Assembly: GCA_947178085.1 (NCBI GenBank)
Contig: CAMWWS010000062.1
Span: 1 to 10,556, forward strand
Length of the DNA: 10,556 bases
Direction: 5' to 3'
Source of the DNA: an uncultured Lachnospiraceae bacterium
Lineage (GTDB): Bacteria > Bacillota_A > Clostridia > Lachnospirales > Lachnospiraceae
Numbering within the stretch: position 1 is the first letter of the stretch; the number at the start of each line of letters is the position of its first letter. The notes under the pieces were generated by a model. That model was not told the origin of the DNA, ran no database searches, and saw nothing but the letters and a program-made list of their open reading frames with translations. The position numbers and the translations under genes were made by a program. Shown in pieces: positions 1 to 5,885 of this stretch.

Positions 1-504
1 GGCAAGAATAATCGGAGGTGCCTGCGCAATGGCTCTGGCTATTGCTACTCGCTGCTGCTGTCCACCCGACATTTCAGAAGGTTTATGGTCTTTCCTGTTT
101 TCCAGCCCCACCTTCTTAAGCGCAATGTCCGCAAGCTTCAGCCGTTCTCTCTTGCCAACTCCCCTGTAAATAAGCGGTAATTCCACATTCTCAAGCGCAG
201 TAAGTCCGGCAATCAGGTTAAAACCCTGAAATATAAAGCCTATTTCCTTATTCCTCACATCCGACAGCTCATTGTCACTCATATTGGACACGTTCTGACC
301 ATGTAGATAATAGTTACCGCTTGTAGGAACATCCAGACAACCCAGCATATTCATTAATGTAGATTTTCCAGAACCGGACTGCCCGATAATAGCTACAAAT
401 TCATTTTCATTAATCGTCAGGCTTACATGATCCAATGCCCTGACCTCATTTTCTCCAGGATTGTATACTTTACAGATATCCCGGACTTCTACCAATGCGC
501 CCAT
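1..504 (-). CDS. ABC transporter ATP-binding protein, LolD/MacB type (3' end outside window)
   Basis: This is the nucleotide-binding subunit of an ABC transporter; it would hydrolyse ATP at the inner face of the membrane to drive a partner permease. The visible 168 residues start at ATG 504-502 and show Walker A GQSGSGKST (residues 41-49), the Q-loop glutamine in GFIFQGFNL (Q93) and the signature MSGGQQQR (145-152). Walker B and the H-loop lie beyond the window edge. The pattern STLMNMLGCLD..TSG, together with RNKEIGFIFQ, is typical of the LolD/MacB/YknY branch, whose partners are FtsX-like permeases; such a permease would be expected further left. The start has an AAAGGGG SD at 510-516. The exported substrate cannot be told from this fragment. 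The gene is separated from ribU by about 280 bp including a terminator-like hairpin, so it is probably transcribed independently. Confidence 0.93.
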   Translation of the reverse strand, partial: MGALVEVRDICKVYNPGENEVRALDHVSLTINENEFVAIIGQSGSGKSTLMNMLGCLDVPTSGNYYLHGQNVSNMSDNELSDVRNKEIGFIFQGFNLIAGLTALENVELPLIYRGVGKRERLKLADIALKKVGLENRKDHKPSEMSGGQQQRVAIARAIAQAPPIILA

Positions 505-783
505 GAGATCCCCTTTCTTTCTTAAAATATATATCATATATATGCATTCATATGCACTTTTCGTATACAGCAATGTTTTCAGTATATAATATATAACGTA
601 AATATTCCATTAAATGTCTTCAAAATATATCTTAAATTTTTCAAAATTTTTTCTTACAGCGTTCTTCATTTTCTTTCAGTTGATTTTTATAATATAAAAG
701 AAGCTTGTAATCAGAATATAGCAATGCCATCTTAATCCAAGCTTCTTTCAACCTTAACAAAACCTTAATTTAATATATTATGT
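505..783. other. AT-rich intergenic spacer between ABC ATPase and ribU
   Basis: No open reading frame in this stretch looks real. It is strongly AT-rich, with runs of alternating TA (for example 527-541 and 578-597) and the short inverted element GCATATGAATGC read on the minus strand. The promoter of the ABC gene should lie here on the minus strand. There are several TATAAT-like hexamers, but none has a well-spaced -35 box, so I do not choose one. The right-hand part holds the inverted repeat listed separately. Confidence 0.6.
690..748 (-). terminator. Probable intrinsic terminator of ribU
   Basis: A perfect 11-bp inverted repeat (AAAGAAGCTTG at 697-707, CAAGCTTCTTT at 738-748) encloses a 30-nt loop. 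On the minus strand the stem ends in a short T-run (CTTCTTTTATATT). It lies about 35 nt after the ribU stop, the expected place for a terminator. The long loop and AT-rich stem make it weaker than a classic terminator. Confidence 0.6.
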
Positions 784-1509
784 TCAATTGGTCTTCTTTA
801 AAACAGGACTTAATTTTTTGTAAACCAGCATTGTAATAAGCGAAACGACACTACCCTTCAAGAGATTAAGCGGCGCGACGGCATATATTACAAGCGTTAT
901 TGTATTATTAATGGCAGGATTAATCTTAGTTCCTATTCCAATGATTTCTTCTAACGGCATGCCATACAGTTTAGCAAATGCCGGAATCAGATAAACCGCA
1001 TTAAATGCGCTTCCGAATATTGTCATACACAGAGTTCCTATAACGCATCCAATAACAGCTGTTTTTTTACTTTTACGGAACAGATATGTAACAGATGCCG
1101 GAACCAGTAACGAGCAGCCGATTACAAAATTCGCCATATCACCGACAAATGCCGTAGAAGTATTTTTGAATAACAGTTTAAGCATTATCTTGCAGAACTC
1201 AATCATCACCCCTGCTACCGGACCATATGCAAATGCTGCAATCAACGCAGGCAGTTCGCTGAAATCAAGCCTATAAAAAAACGGCGCAAAAGGAACCGGA
1301 AAATCCAACATATGCAATATAGCCGCTATTGCTGAAAACATACCTATTATAGTAATTTTTCCTGTTGACAGAATTCTCTCTGTTACGCCTTCCTTCTTTC
1401 TGACATACTTCTCCGCCGCATACGCGATTGCTGCCATCAACACAACAACCCCTGCAAACTCCAGAAAGAAAACTACATTCTCCTGAATACTTTTTACTAA
1501 TCCATTCAT
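784..1509 (-). CDS. ribU: Riboflavin ECF transporter S component, RibU-like
   Basis: This is the membrane-embedded riboflavin-binding subunit of an energy-coupling-factor transporter. It has no ATPase of its own and would use the shared EcfA/EcfA'/EcfT module, which is not in this window. The diagnostic block of this family is present: an FPVPF..F.RLDFSELPALIAAFAYGP-like stretch followed by AGVMIEFCKIMLKLL, then several hydrophobic segments and a C-terminal NTITLVIYAVAPLNLLKG region. Independent support is the FMN riboswitch directly upstream. The start is set at ATG 1509 because GGAGG at 1518-1522 sits 8 nt before it; an in-frame ATG at 1524 would place that SD inside the coding region and has no SD of its own. 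The resulting 241 residues are longer than the roughly 190-205 usual for RibU, because an extra hydrophobic helix (about residues 10-32) and a charged linker precede the conserved core. Confidence 0.9.
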   Translation of the reverse strand: MNGLVKSIQENVVFFLEFAGVVVLMAAIAYAAEKYVRKKEGVTERILSTGKITIIGMFSAIAAILHMLDFPVPFAPFFYRLDFSELPALIAAFAYGPVAGVMIEFCKIMLKLLFKNTSTAFVGDMANFVIGCSLLVPASVTYLFRKSKKTAVIGCVIGTLCMTIFGSAFNAVYLIPAFAKLYGMPLEEIIGIGTKINPAINNTITLVIYAVAPLNLLKGSVVSLITMLVYKKLSPVLKKTN

Positions 1510-1517
1510 TTCTTTTT

Positions 1518-1522
1518 CCTCC
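1518..1522 (-). promoter_or_regulatory. Ribosome binding site that fixes the ribU start
   Basis: GGAGG on the minus strand lies 8 nt before ATG 1509-1507. The further-upstream ATG at 1524 overlaps this site and is preceded only by A/T-rich sequence, so 1509 is the better start. Confidence 0.75.
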
Positions 1523-1593
1523 ATTTTTCTTATTTAAAATATTAAAAGGAAAATCTTCGTTATCGGCAAAAAGTGCAGTTTTGTTTTAATAGC

Positions 1594-1621
1594 AAAAACC
1601 CCGGATTTATATAATCCGGGG
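1594..1621 (-). terminator. Riboswitch-controlled intrinsic terminator upstream of ribU
   Basis: On the minus strand CCCCGGATT and AATCCGGGG form a 9-bp stem (1613-1621 with 1599-1607) with a 5-nt loop, followed by TTTTT (1594-1598). It lies between the FMN aptamer and ribU and is the natural expression platform. Its 5' arm CCCCGGA (1615-1621) can instead pair with UUCGGGG (1893-1899) at the 5' edge of the aptamer, giving a 7-bp antiterminator with one G-U pair. FMN binding would therefore be expected to free the terminator and switch ribU off. The pairing is visible in the sequence; the regulatory outcome is inferred from known FMN riboswitches. Confidence 0.9.
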
Positions 1622-1728
1622 CATACTTATACACATCCTGCTTCTTCTTTCATCCAGACTTTACTGTTGGTTACGGATTCTTACCGTATCGGCCGATTAT
1701 ATCATAAGACTTCACATAGACAATCTCA

Positions 1729-1764
1729 GTCAACAACTCCGATGCAAGCAGCGGAATTGTTGAC
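1729..1764 (-). other. 13-bp hairpin within the extended riboswitch arm
   Basis: Minus-strand GUCAACAAUUCCG pairs with CGGAGUUGUUGAC (13 bp including one G-U) around a 10-nt loop CUGCUUGCAU. It lies inside the variable arm of the FMN riboswitch, outside the conserved ligand-binding core. Confidence 0.75.
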
Positions 1765-1777
1765 ACTCGCGGCATTC

Positions 1778-1809
1778 GCAAAATATACGTGCAAGCACGT
1801 CTACTTTGC
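1778..1809 (-). other. 15-position hairpin within the extended riboswitch arm
   Basis: Minus-strand GCAAAGUAGACGUGC faces GCACGUAUAUUUUGC; 14 of 15 positions pair (one G-U, one G-A mismatch), with an apical CUUG-type tight loop. It is the second stable hairpin in the 128-nt insertion of the FMN riboswitch. Confidence 0.75.
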
Positions 1810-1923
1810 TCATTGCTCGCGGGAATCAATAATCAGTTCGTGGACTTGTCTGTCATAAGCAGATATCACCACCAGTAGGGAATTTCACCCAACCCCGAAG
1901 AATTTTACCTTTATGCACTTGTA

Positions 1924-4284
1924 TTATTGAGCATCTTTACCTATCTTCATTGTCAGCCCAATCCGTTTTTTCTCCAAATCTACGGAAAGTACCTGCACAT
2001 CAACCACATCGCCGACACCGACAGCTTCGAGCGGATGCTTGATAAATTTGTCTGTCATCTGTGAAACATGCACTAAACCGTCCTGATGCACGCCTATATC
2101 CACGAATGCGCCAAAGTCAATAACATTGCGGACAGTGCCTTTTAAAATCATGCCCGGTTTCAAATCCTTCATATCCAGCACATCGCTTCTTAAAATAGGT
2201 GCAGGCATATCATCACGCGGGTCCCTTGCAGGTTTTTCCAATTCCTTCAATATATCTGTCAGGGTAATCTCGCCGATGCCAAGCTCCTCTGCAAGCTTCT
2301 TTTTATCCTTGATTCTTTTCTCCAGACTGCTTACTGTCGCTTCTGTTTTCTCCACAGTCTGCGCGGCAGTATGTGTATTTTCAAGTGAAACGCCGCCCAT
2401 TGCCGCTGCAAGTGCTTTTCCCATAGCAGTGTTGGTATTGCGTATAACAACCTCTTTCTGTTTCTTCGGCTTTTCCTTTGTTACAGGAGCTTTTTTGCCT
2501 GCTGCTTTCTCAGCGGCAGCCTTTTTCTGAGCTTCCCTGACGTCCGCCATCGTCAATCCCATCTTATCCAGAAGCTTTTTAGCAGCTTCATAGGATTCAG
2601 GATGCACGCTTGTGGCATCAAGTGGATTGTCTCCATCCGTAATCCGCATGAAACCTGCGCACTGTTCAAAAGCCTTCGGTCCAAGCTTGCCCACCTTTAG
2701 CAATTGATTCCTATTTGTAAAACGTCCGTTTGCTTCTCTGTAATCCACTATGTTCCTTGCAATTACCTTGGTTACGCCGGAAACATATTCAAGCAGTGAA
2801 GCTGACGCCGTATTCAAGTCTACGCCAACCTTATTAACGCTGTCTTCCACGACGCCGCTTAAGGCATCGCTTAGCTTCTTCTGGTTCATATCATGCTGGT
2901 ATTGACCGACTCCGATAGATTTAGGATCTATTTTAACAAGCTCTGCAAGAGGATCCTGTAATCTTCTTGCAATGGAAGCCGCACTTCTCTGACCTACATC
3001 AAAATTCGGGAATTCTTCTGTCGCAAGCTTGCTCGCAGAATATACAGATGCTCCCGCCTCATTTACAATCACATATTGTACAGGCGTATCCAGCTCTTTA
3101 AGAAGTTCTACTATTACCTGTTCCGATTCTCTTGAAGCGGTACCGTTTCCTACGGAAATCAGGGATACATTGTATTTTTTGATTAATTTTTTCAGCTCGG
3201 CTTTGGCTTCCGCAACTTTGTTCTGCGGAGCTGTCGGATAAATCACCTTTGTATCAAGCACCTTTCCCGTCGCATCTACCACTGCCAGTTTGCAGCCGGT
3301 CCTGAACGCCGGATCCCAGCCAAGCACTACTTTACCTGCAATCGGCGGCTGCAACAGAAGTTGTTCGAGATTCTTTCCGAATACAGAAATCGCTCCATCC
3401 TCTGCTTTTTCAGTCAAATCATTCCGAATTTCCCGCTCGATTGCCGGTGCAATCAGTCTGGCATAACTATCAGATATAACATCTTCTAATACCGGAGTTG
3501 TGACACTATTGTCATTTTTAATTACTTTCGTGCGTAAATATTGTAAAACACGCTCTTCCGGTGCAGCAATCTTAACAACCAGAAACTTCTCGTTCTCTCC
3601 TCTATTGAGTGCAAGAATACGGTGTCCCGCCGCTCTTTTTACAGGTTCCTCATAATTATAATACATCTCGTATACGCTCTGCGCCTTTTCATCTTTGGCA
3701 GTACTTACGAGTTTTCCTTCTTCCATAGTGATATTTCTGATATATATACGGTAATCCGCTTCATCGGAAATCATTTCCGCAATGATGTCCTTTGCTCCCT
3801 GAATTGCTTCTTCAACACTCTTCACCGACTTAGCCTCGTCTTCATCTTCATGAAGATATTTCACTGCTTCCTCTTCAATCGGTGCAGTTGCTTCCTGAGC
3901 CATGATATAATCTGCCAGACCATCCAGTCCCTTTTCCTTCGCCACGCTCGCCCTTGTTTTTCTCTTCGGACGATATGGGCGGTACAGGTCATCTACAACA
4001 ACCATTGTCTCTGCCGCGACAATTTTTTCCTTTAACTCTTCCGTCAGTTTACCCTGTTCCTCTATGCTCTTTATTACCTGTTCCTTCTTTTCTTCAAGAT
4101 TCCGCAAATATGTAAGTCTCTCATACAGATTACGCAGCACCTCATCATTCAATGATCCCGTTGCTTCTTTACGGTATCTGGATATAAAAGGAATCGTGTT
4201 TCCTTCATCAATCAGTTTTACGGCAGCTTCTACCTGCCATTTTTCTACTTTCAATTCTTCTTTCAGTTTTAAAATAATATCCAT
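1924..4284 (-). CDS. tex: Tex family transcription accessory / RNA-binding protein
   Basis: Tex is a cytoplasmic nucleic-acid-binding protein found in most bacteria and linked to transcription fitness and RNA metabolism. The 786-residue product shows the family order: helical Tex N-terminal region with IPFISRYRKEATG (31-43) and DDLYRPYRPKRKTRA (98-112); a YqgF/RuvC-like domain starting at VVLGWDPAFRTGCKLAVVD (319-337) and containing GNGTASRESE (379-388); a helix-hairpin-helix region with VGVDLNTAS (486-494) and KLGPKAFEQCAGFMRI (533-548); and a C-terminal S1 domain with GTVRNVIDFGAFVDIGVHQD (716-735). A Lys/Ala-rich linker (about 584-660) between the helix-hairpin-helix and S1 parts makes the protein somewhat longer than homologues of about 720 residues. 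The ATG at 4284 has an AGGGAG SD (4294-4299) and a strong upstream promoter. The ribU leader starts about 20 nt after its stop. Confidence 0.96.
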   Translation of the reverse strand: MDIILKLKEELKVEKWQVEAAVKLIDEGNTIPFISRYRKEATGSLNDEVLRNLYERLTYLRNLEEKKEQVIKSIEEQGKLTEELKEKIVAAETMVVVDDLYRPYRPKRKTRASVAKEKGLDGLADYIMAQEATAPIEEEAVKYLHEDEDEAKSVKSVEEAIQGAKDIIAEMISDEADYRIYIRNITMEEGKLVSTAKDEKAQSVYEMYYNYEEPVKRAAGHRILALNRGENEKFLVVKIAAPEERVLQYLRTKVIKNDNSVTTPVLEDVISDSYARLIAPAIEREIRNDLTEKAEDGAISVFGKNLEQLLLQPPIAGKVVLGWDPAFRTGCKLAVVDATGKVLDTKVIYPTAPQNKVAEAKAELKKLIKKYNVSLISVGNGTASRESEQVIVELLKELDTPVQYVIVNEAGASVYSASKLATEEFPNFDVGQRSAASIARRLQDPLAELVKIDPKSIGVGQYQHDMNQKKLSDALSGVVEDSVNKVGVDLNTASASLLEYVSGVTKVIARNIVDYREANGRFTNRNQLLKVGKLGPKAFEQCAGFMRITDGDNPLDATSVHPESYEAAKKLLDKMGLTMADVREAQKKAAAEKAAGKKAPVTKEKPKKQKEVVIRNTNTAMGKALAAAMGGVSLENTHTAAQTVEKTEATVSSLEKRIKDKKKLAEELGIGEITLTDILKELEKPARDPRDDMPAPILRSDVLDMKDLKPGMILKGTVRNVIDFGAFVDIGVHQDGLVHVSQMTDKFIKHPLEAVGVGDVVDVQVLSVDLEKKRIGLTMKIGKDAQ

Positions 4285-4318
4285 GTGTTATAACTCCCTG
4301 ACGTTTTCTTGTAACCGC

Positions 4319-4351
4319 GCCATAGCCGTATCAGCATGTCCGAACTATGGC
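4319..4351 (-). repeat. Inverted repeat at the predicted 5' end of the tex mRNA
   Basis: GCCATAG (4319-4325) and CTATGGC (4345-4351) form a 7-bp inverted repeat with a 19-nt loop. The transcription start predicted from the tex promoter lies near 4354, so the RNA would begin almost directly with this stem-loop, about 35 nt before the tex start codon. A role in mRNA stability or binding is possible but unproven. Confidence 0.5.
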
Positions 4352-4360
4352 AACTATTAC

Positions 4361-4389
4361 ATTATACATAATTTTTCATCCAGATGCAA
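4361..4389 (-). promoter_or_regulatory. Sigma-A-type promoter of tex
   Basis: On the minus strand, TTGCAT (4384-4389) and TATAAT (4361-4366) are separated by exactly 17 nt. The -10 is a perfect consensus and the -35 matches four of six. This places the transcript start about 70 nt before the tex start codon. Confidence 0.8.
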
Positions 4390-4436
4390 CGCTTGAAATT
4401 AATATGCTAATTTATCTGGATTTTCTTATTTAGCCA

Positions 4437-4445
4437 TGATATAAT
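4437..4445 (+). promoter_or_regulatory. Extended -10 promoter of the three-gene operon
   Basis: TGATATAAT is a perfect extended -10 element (TGn plus TATAAT at 4440-4445). The -35 region at the right distance (TGGATT, 4417-4422) is weak, as is common for extended -10 promoters. It lies about 44 nt before the first gene, whose AGGAG SD is at 4476-4480. Confidence 0.7.
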
Positions 4446-4488
4446 AAGCTCAGGCTCGGCAGCCGGAGAAAACACAGGAGAATTATTT

Positions 4489-5310
4489 ATGGATTTTCAC
4501 CAGAATACAGTACCGGAAACGGATAACAATAATCAGAATAATGTAAATTATACTACTGATACCAATGACGGCACTCAGTATAATCAGCCAGTGGAAGATA
4601 CTGTTCAAAACACAAACGGTGTTTCAGAGCAGGCGCAAATGCCATATGTGAACAGCTCGCAGTCTCCGTATCAGCCTCAGCAGACATACGGAAACGACAT
4701 TCAATCTTCGTATCAGGTTCAACAGCCATACGGAAACGAAGGCAGATATCCTTATCAAAATAATCAAAATAATTCTGCTCCTAATTATCATAATGGTAAC
4801 CCATATGCCAATAATAATGGCAATCCATATTATGGGAGCACTGCGCAGGGTACAAATACCGGATACAATAACAATAGTTATGGTAATAGTGGCTACAACT
4901 ATAATAACAATGGCTACAATCCTAACTATGGACGCTATGCCTACCCGGTAAATGTTTCGGAGCCTGGCAGCAAATTAGCCACTGCCGCTATGGTTCTTGG
5001 TATTATTTCTATTATTTCATGCTTTACATTCACGATTTATCCTGCGTTTATTACAGGAGGCATTGCTATTGTACTTGCACTGCTTTCCAAAGGCAGACGT
5101 CCTAAGTTACTAAATAATGCGCGAATCGGTATTATATGTGCAGTAATCGGCTTAGTTTCAAATACAATGCTGATAACCGGCGTTACTGTACTATATTTCA
5201 CCAACGATGACTTCAGAGCGAGGGTTAATCAGAATTATGAAGAACAATATGGTCAGACTATTGATGAAATGCTGAAAGAAATATTAGAGGACAGCGGATA
5301 TTCCTATTAG
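4489..5310 (+). CDS. Q/N/Y-rich DUF4190-type membrane protein
   Basis: The function is unknown. The 273-residue protein has two halves. Residues 1-155 are low complexity, rich in Asn, Gln, Tyr, Gly and Pro, with no predicted fold and a 14-residue tandem repeat (QSPYQPQQTYGNDI / QSSYQVQQPYGNEG, about 58-85). Residues 158-240 carry two hydrophobic segments (about 163-198 and 211-237) joined by the basic loop SKGRRPKLLNNARIG; the GSKLATAAMVLGIISI start and second glycine-rich helix match the DUF4190 pattern of small Firmicute membrane proteins. The C-terminus (240-273) is charged and probably helical. Such proteins often carry a disordered Pro/Gln/Tyr-rich N-terminal tail on the cytoplasmic side, but topology here is inferred. 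It opens a tight operon: the next gene starts 23 nt after its stop. The ATG has an AGGAG SD 8 nt upstream. Confidence 0.85.
   Translation: MDFHQNTVPETDNNNQNNVNYTTDTNDGTQYNQPVEDTVQNTNGVSEQAQMPYVNSSQSPYQPQQTYGNDIQSSYQVQQPYGNEGRYPYQNNQNNSAPNYHNGNPYANNNGNPYYGSTAQGTNTGYNNNSYGNSGYNYNNNGYNPNYGRYAYPVNVSEPGSKLATAAMVLGIISIISCFTFTIYPAFITGGIAIVLALLSKGRRPKLLNNARIGIICAVIGLVSNTMLITGVTVLYFTNDDFRARVNQNYEEQYGQTIDEMLKEILEDSGYSY
4660..4740 (+). repeat. Imperfect 42-nt tandem repeat inside the DUF4190-type gene
   Basis: Two copies of a unit with period 42 nt (14 codons) start at 4660 and 4702; both contain CGTATCAG and CATACGGAAACGA. They encode QSPYQPQQTYGNDI and QSSYQVQQPYGNEG. The differences are largely at third positions or conservative, which suggests an older in-frame duplication in the disordered tail. 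Confidence 0.75.
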
Positions 5311-5320
5311 CTTTTTTGAA

Positions 5321-5326
5321 GAGGAG
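5321..5326 (+). promoter_or_regulatory. Ribosome binding site fixing the HExxH gene start
   Basis: GAGGAG lies 7 nt before ATG 5334-5336. The reading frame is open back to a TTG at 5316, but that codon precedes the SD, so 5334 is preferred. An ATG at 5330 is in another frame that soon stops. Confidence 0.8.
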
Positions 5327-5333
5327 CAAATGT

Positions 5334-5864
5334 ATGATAAACGGAATCAATTCTTTAGCAAATTCATATGATTTATATCCTTCTGCTACTTATGAGGGCT
5401 ATACCGGAAGTACTTCTCAAACTCAGGAAGACGGTGACGGCGGTCATCAGATTATCCGCAATCCCGGTCAATCAACAAAAAAACAGGCGGGGCGGGAATC
5501 CTCTCCGGCTGAGTGCGAGACCTGCAACAGCCGCAAGTATCAGGATGGCTCTGACGAAAATGTTTCTTTCAAGTCATCCACCCATATTTCTCCTAATGCA
5601 GCAGCATCCAAGGTAAGAAGCCATGAGCAGGAGCATGTTTCCAACGCTTATAAGAAGGCAGCCCAGAACAATGGCAAGGTTCTGTCATGTAATGTTGCCA
5701 TTCATACTGCTGTTTGTCCTGAATGCGGCCGTACCTATGTTTCAGGCGGAACCACTTCCACTCAGATTCGTTATTATAATGAGGAAAACCCTTACCAGAA
5801 AGAAATGAAATCCTCCGATGCCGTAAACAAGTATCGCGGAATGAATGTTGATATAGCATGTTAA
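5334..5864 (+). CDS. Putative zinc-binding HExxH protein (SprA-related-like), unknown substrate
   Basis: I do not recognise a named gene. The 176-residue product has a polar, probably disordered N-terminus (1-58), a CETC pair (61-64), the segment KYQDGSDENVSFKSSTHISP (68-87), and then RSHEQEHVSNAY (96-107), containing HEQEH, an HExxH motif as used by zinc metallopeptidases. A second cysteine pair CPEC (128-131) follows, then GRTYVSGGTTSTQIRY (132-147). The HEQxH context and downstream YVSGG resemble the SprA-related putative metalloprotease family. The two CxxC pairs could form a zinc site or disulfides. There is no signal peptide or membrane segment, so it is probably cytoplasmic or membrane-associated through its neighbours. 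It lies 23 nt after the DUF4190-type gene and 21 nt before the DUF975-type gene, so all three are probably cotranscribed. Proteolytic activity is inferred from the motif alone; a third metal ligand is not obvious. Confidence 0.8.
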   Translation: MINGINSLANSYDLYPSATYEGYTGSTSQTQEDGDGGHQIIRNPGQSTKKQAGRESSPAECETCNSRKYQDGSDENVSFKSSTHISPNAAASKVRSHEQEHVSNAYKKAAQNNGKVLSCNVAIHTAVCPECGRTYVSGGTTSTQIRYYNEENPYQKEMKSSDAVNKYRGMNVDIAC

Positions 5865-5885
5865 AAATTATTTGGAGTACATTTT

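Larger units (their letters stand above)
1640..1903 (-). ncRNA. FMN riboswitch (RFN element) controlling ribU
   Basis: Read on the minus strand, the conserved RFN blocks occur in order: CUUCGGGGUUGGGUGAAAUU then CCCUACUGGUGGU (about 1868-1900), AGUCCACGA (about 1838-1846), GAUACGGUAAGAAUCCGUAA (about 1672-1691), CCAACAGUAAAGUCUGGAUG and AAAGAAGAAG (about 1641-1670). The outer P1 stem can form from UUCUUC (1897-1902) and GAAGAA near 1642-1647. FMN binding should promote the downstream terminator and so reduce riboflavin uptake when flavin is plentiful. Two positions differ from the usual consensus (ACUGG for ACCGG; ACCAAC for ACCGAC). The variable arm after CCACGA is very long: closing stem 1829-1836 with 1693-1700, enclosing 128 nt. 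The element begins about 20 nt after the tex stop. Confidence 0.95.

Noticed and set aside
1667..1858. 63-codon plus-strand reading frame in the tex-ribU gap
   Set aside because: It lies wholly within the FMN riboswitch and its extended arm on the opposite strand, and its composition is not protein-like.
1923..1956. TGACA and AATAAT boxes as a ribU promoter at the end of tex
   Set aside because: The spacer is about 22 nt, too long for a normal sigma-A promoter.
3622..4396. Plus-strand reading frames of 110-137 codons opposite tex
   Set aside because: They are antisense shadows of a full, conserved Tex protein; no SD or family resemblance.
5593..5859. 88-codon minus-strand frame opposite the HExxH gene
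   Set aside because: The plus-strand gene has an SD, operon spacing and a motif-bearing product; the antisense frame has none of these.
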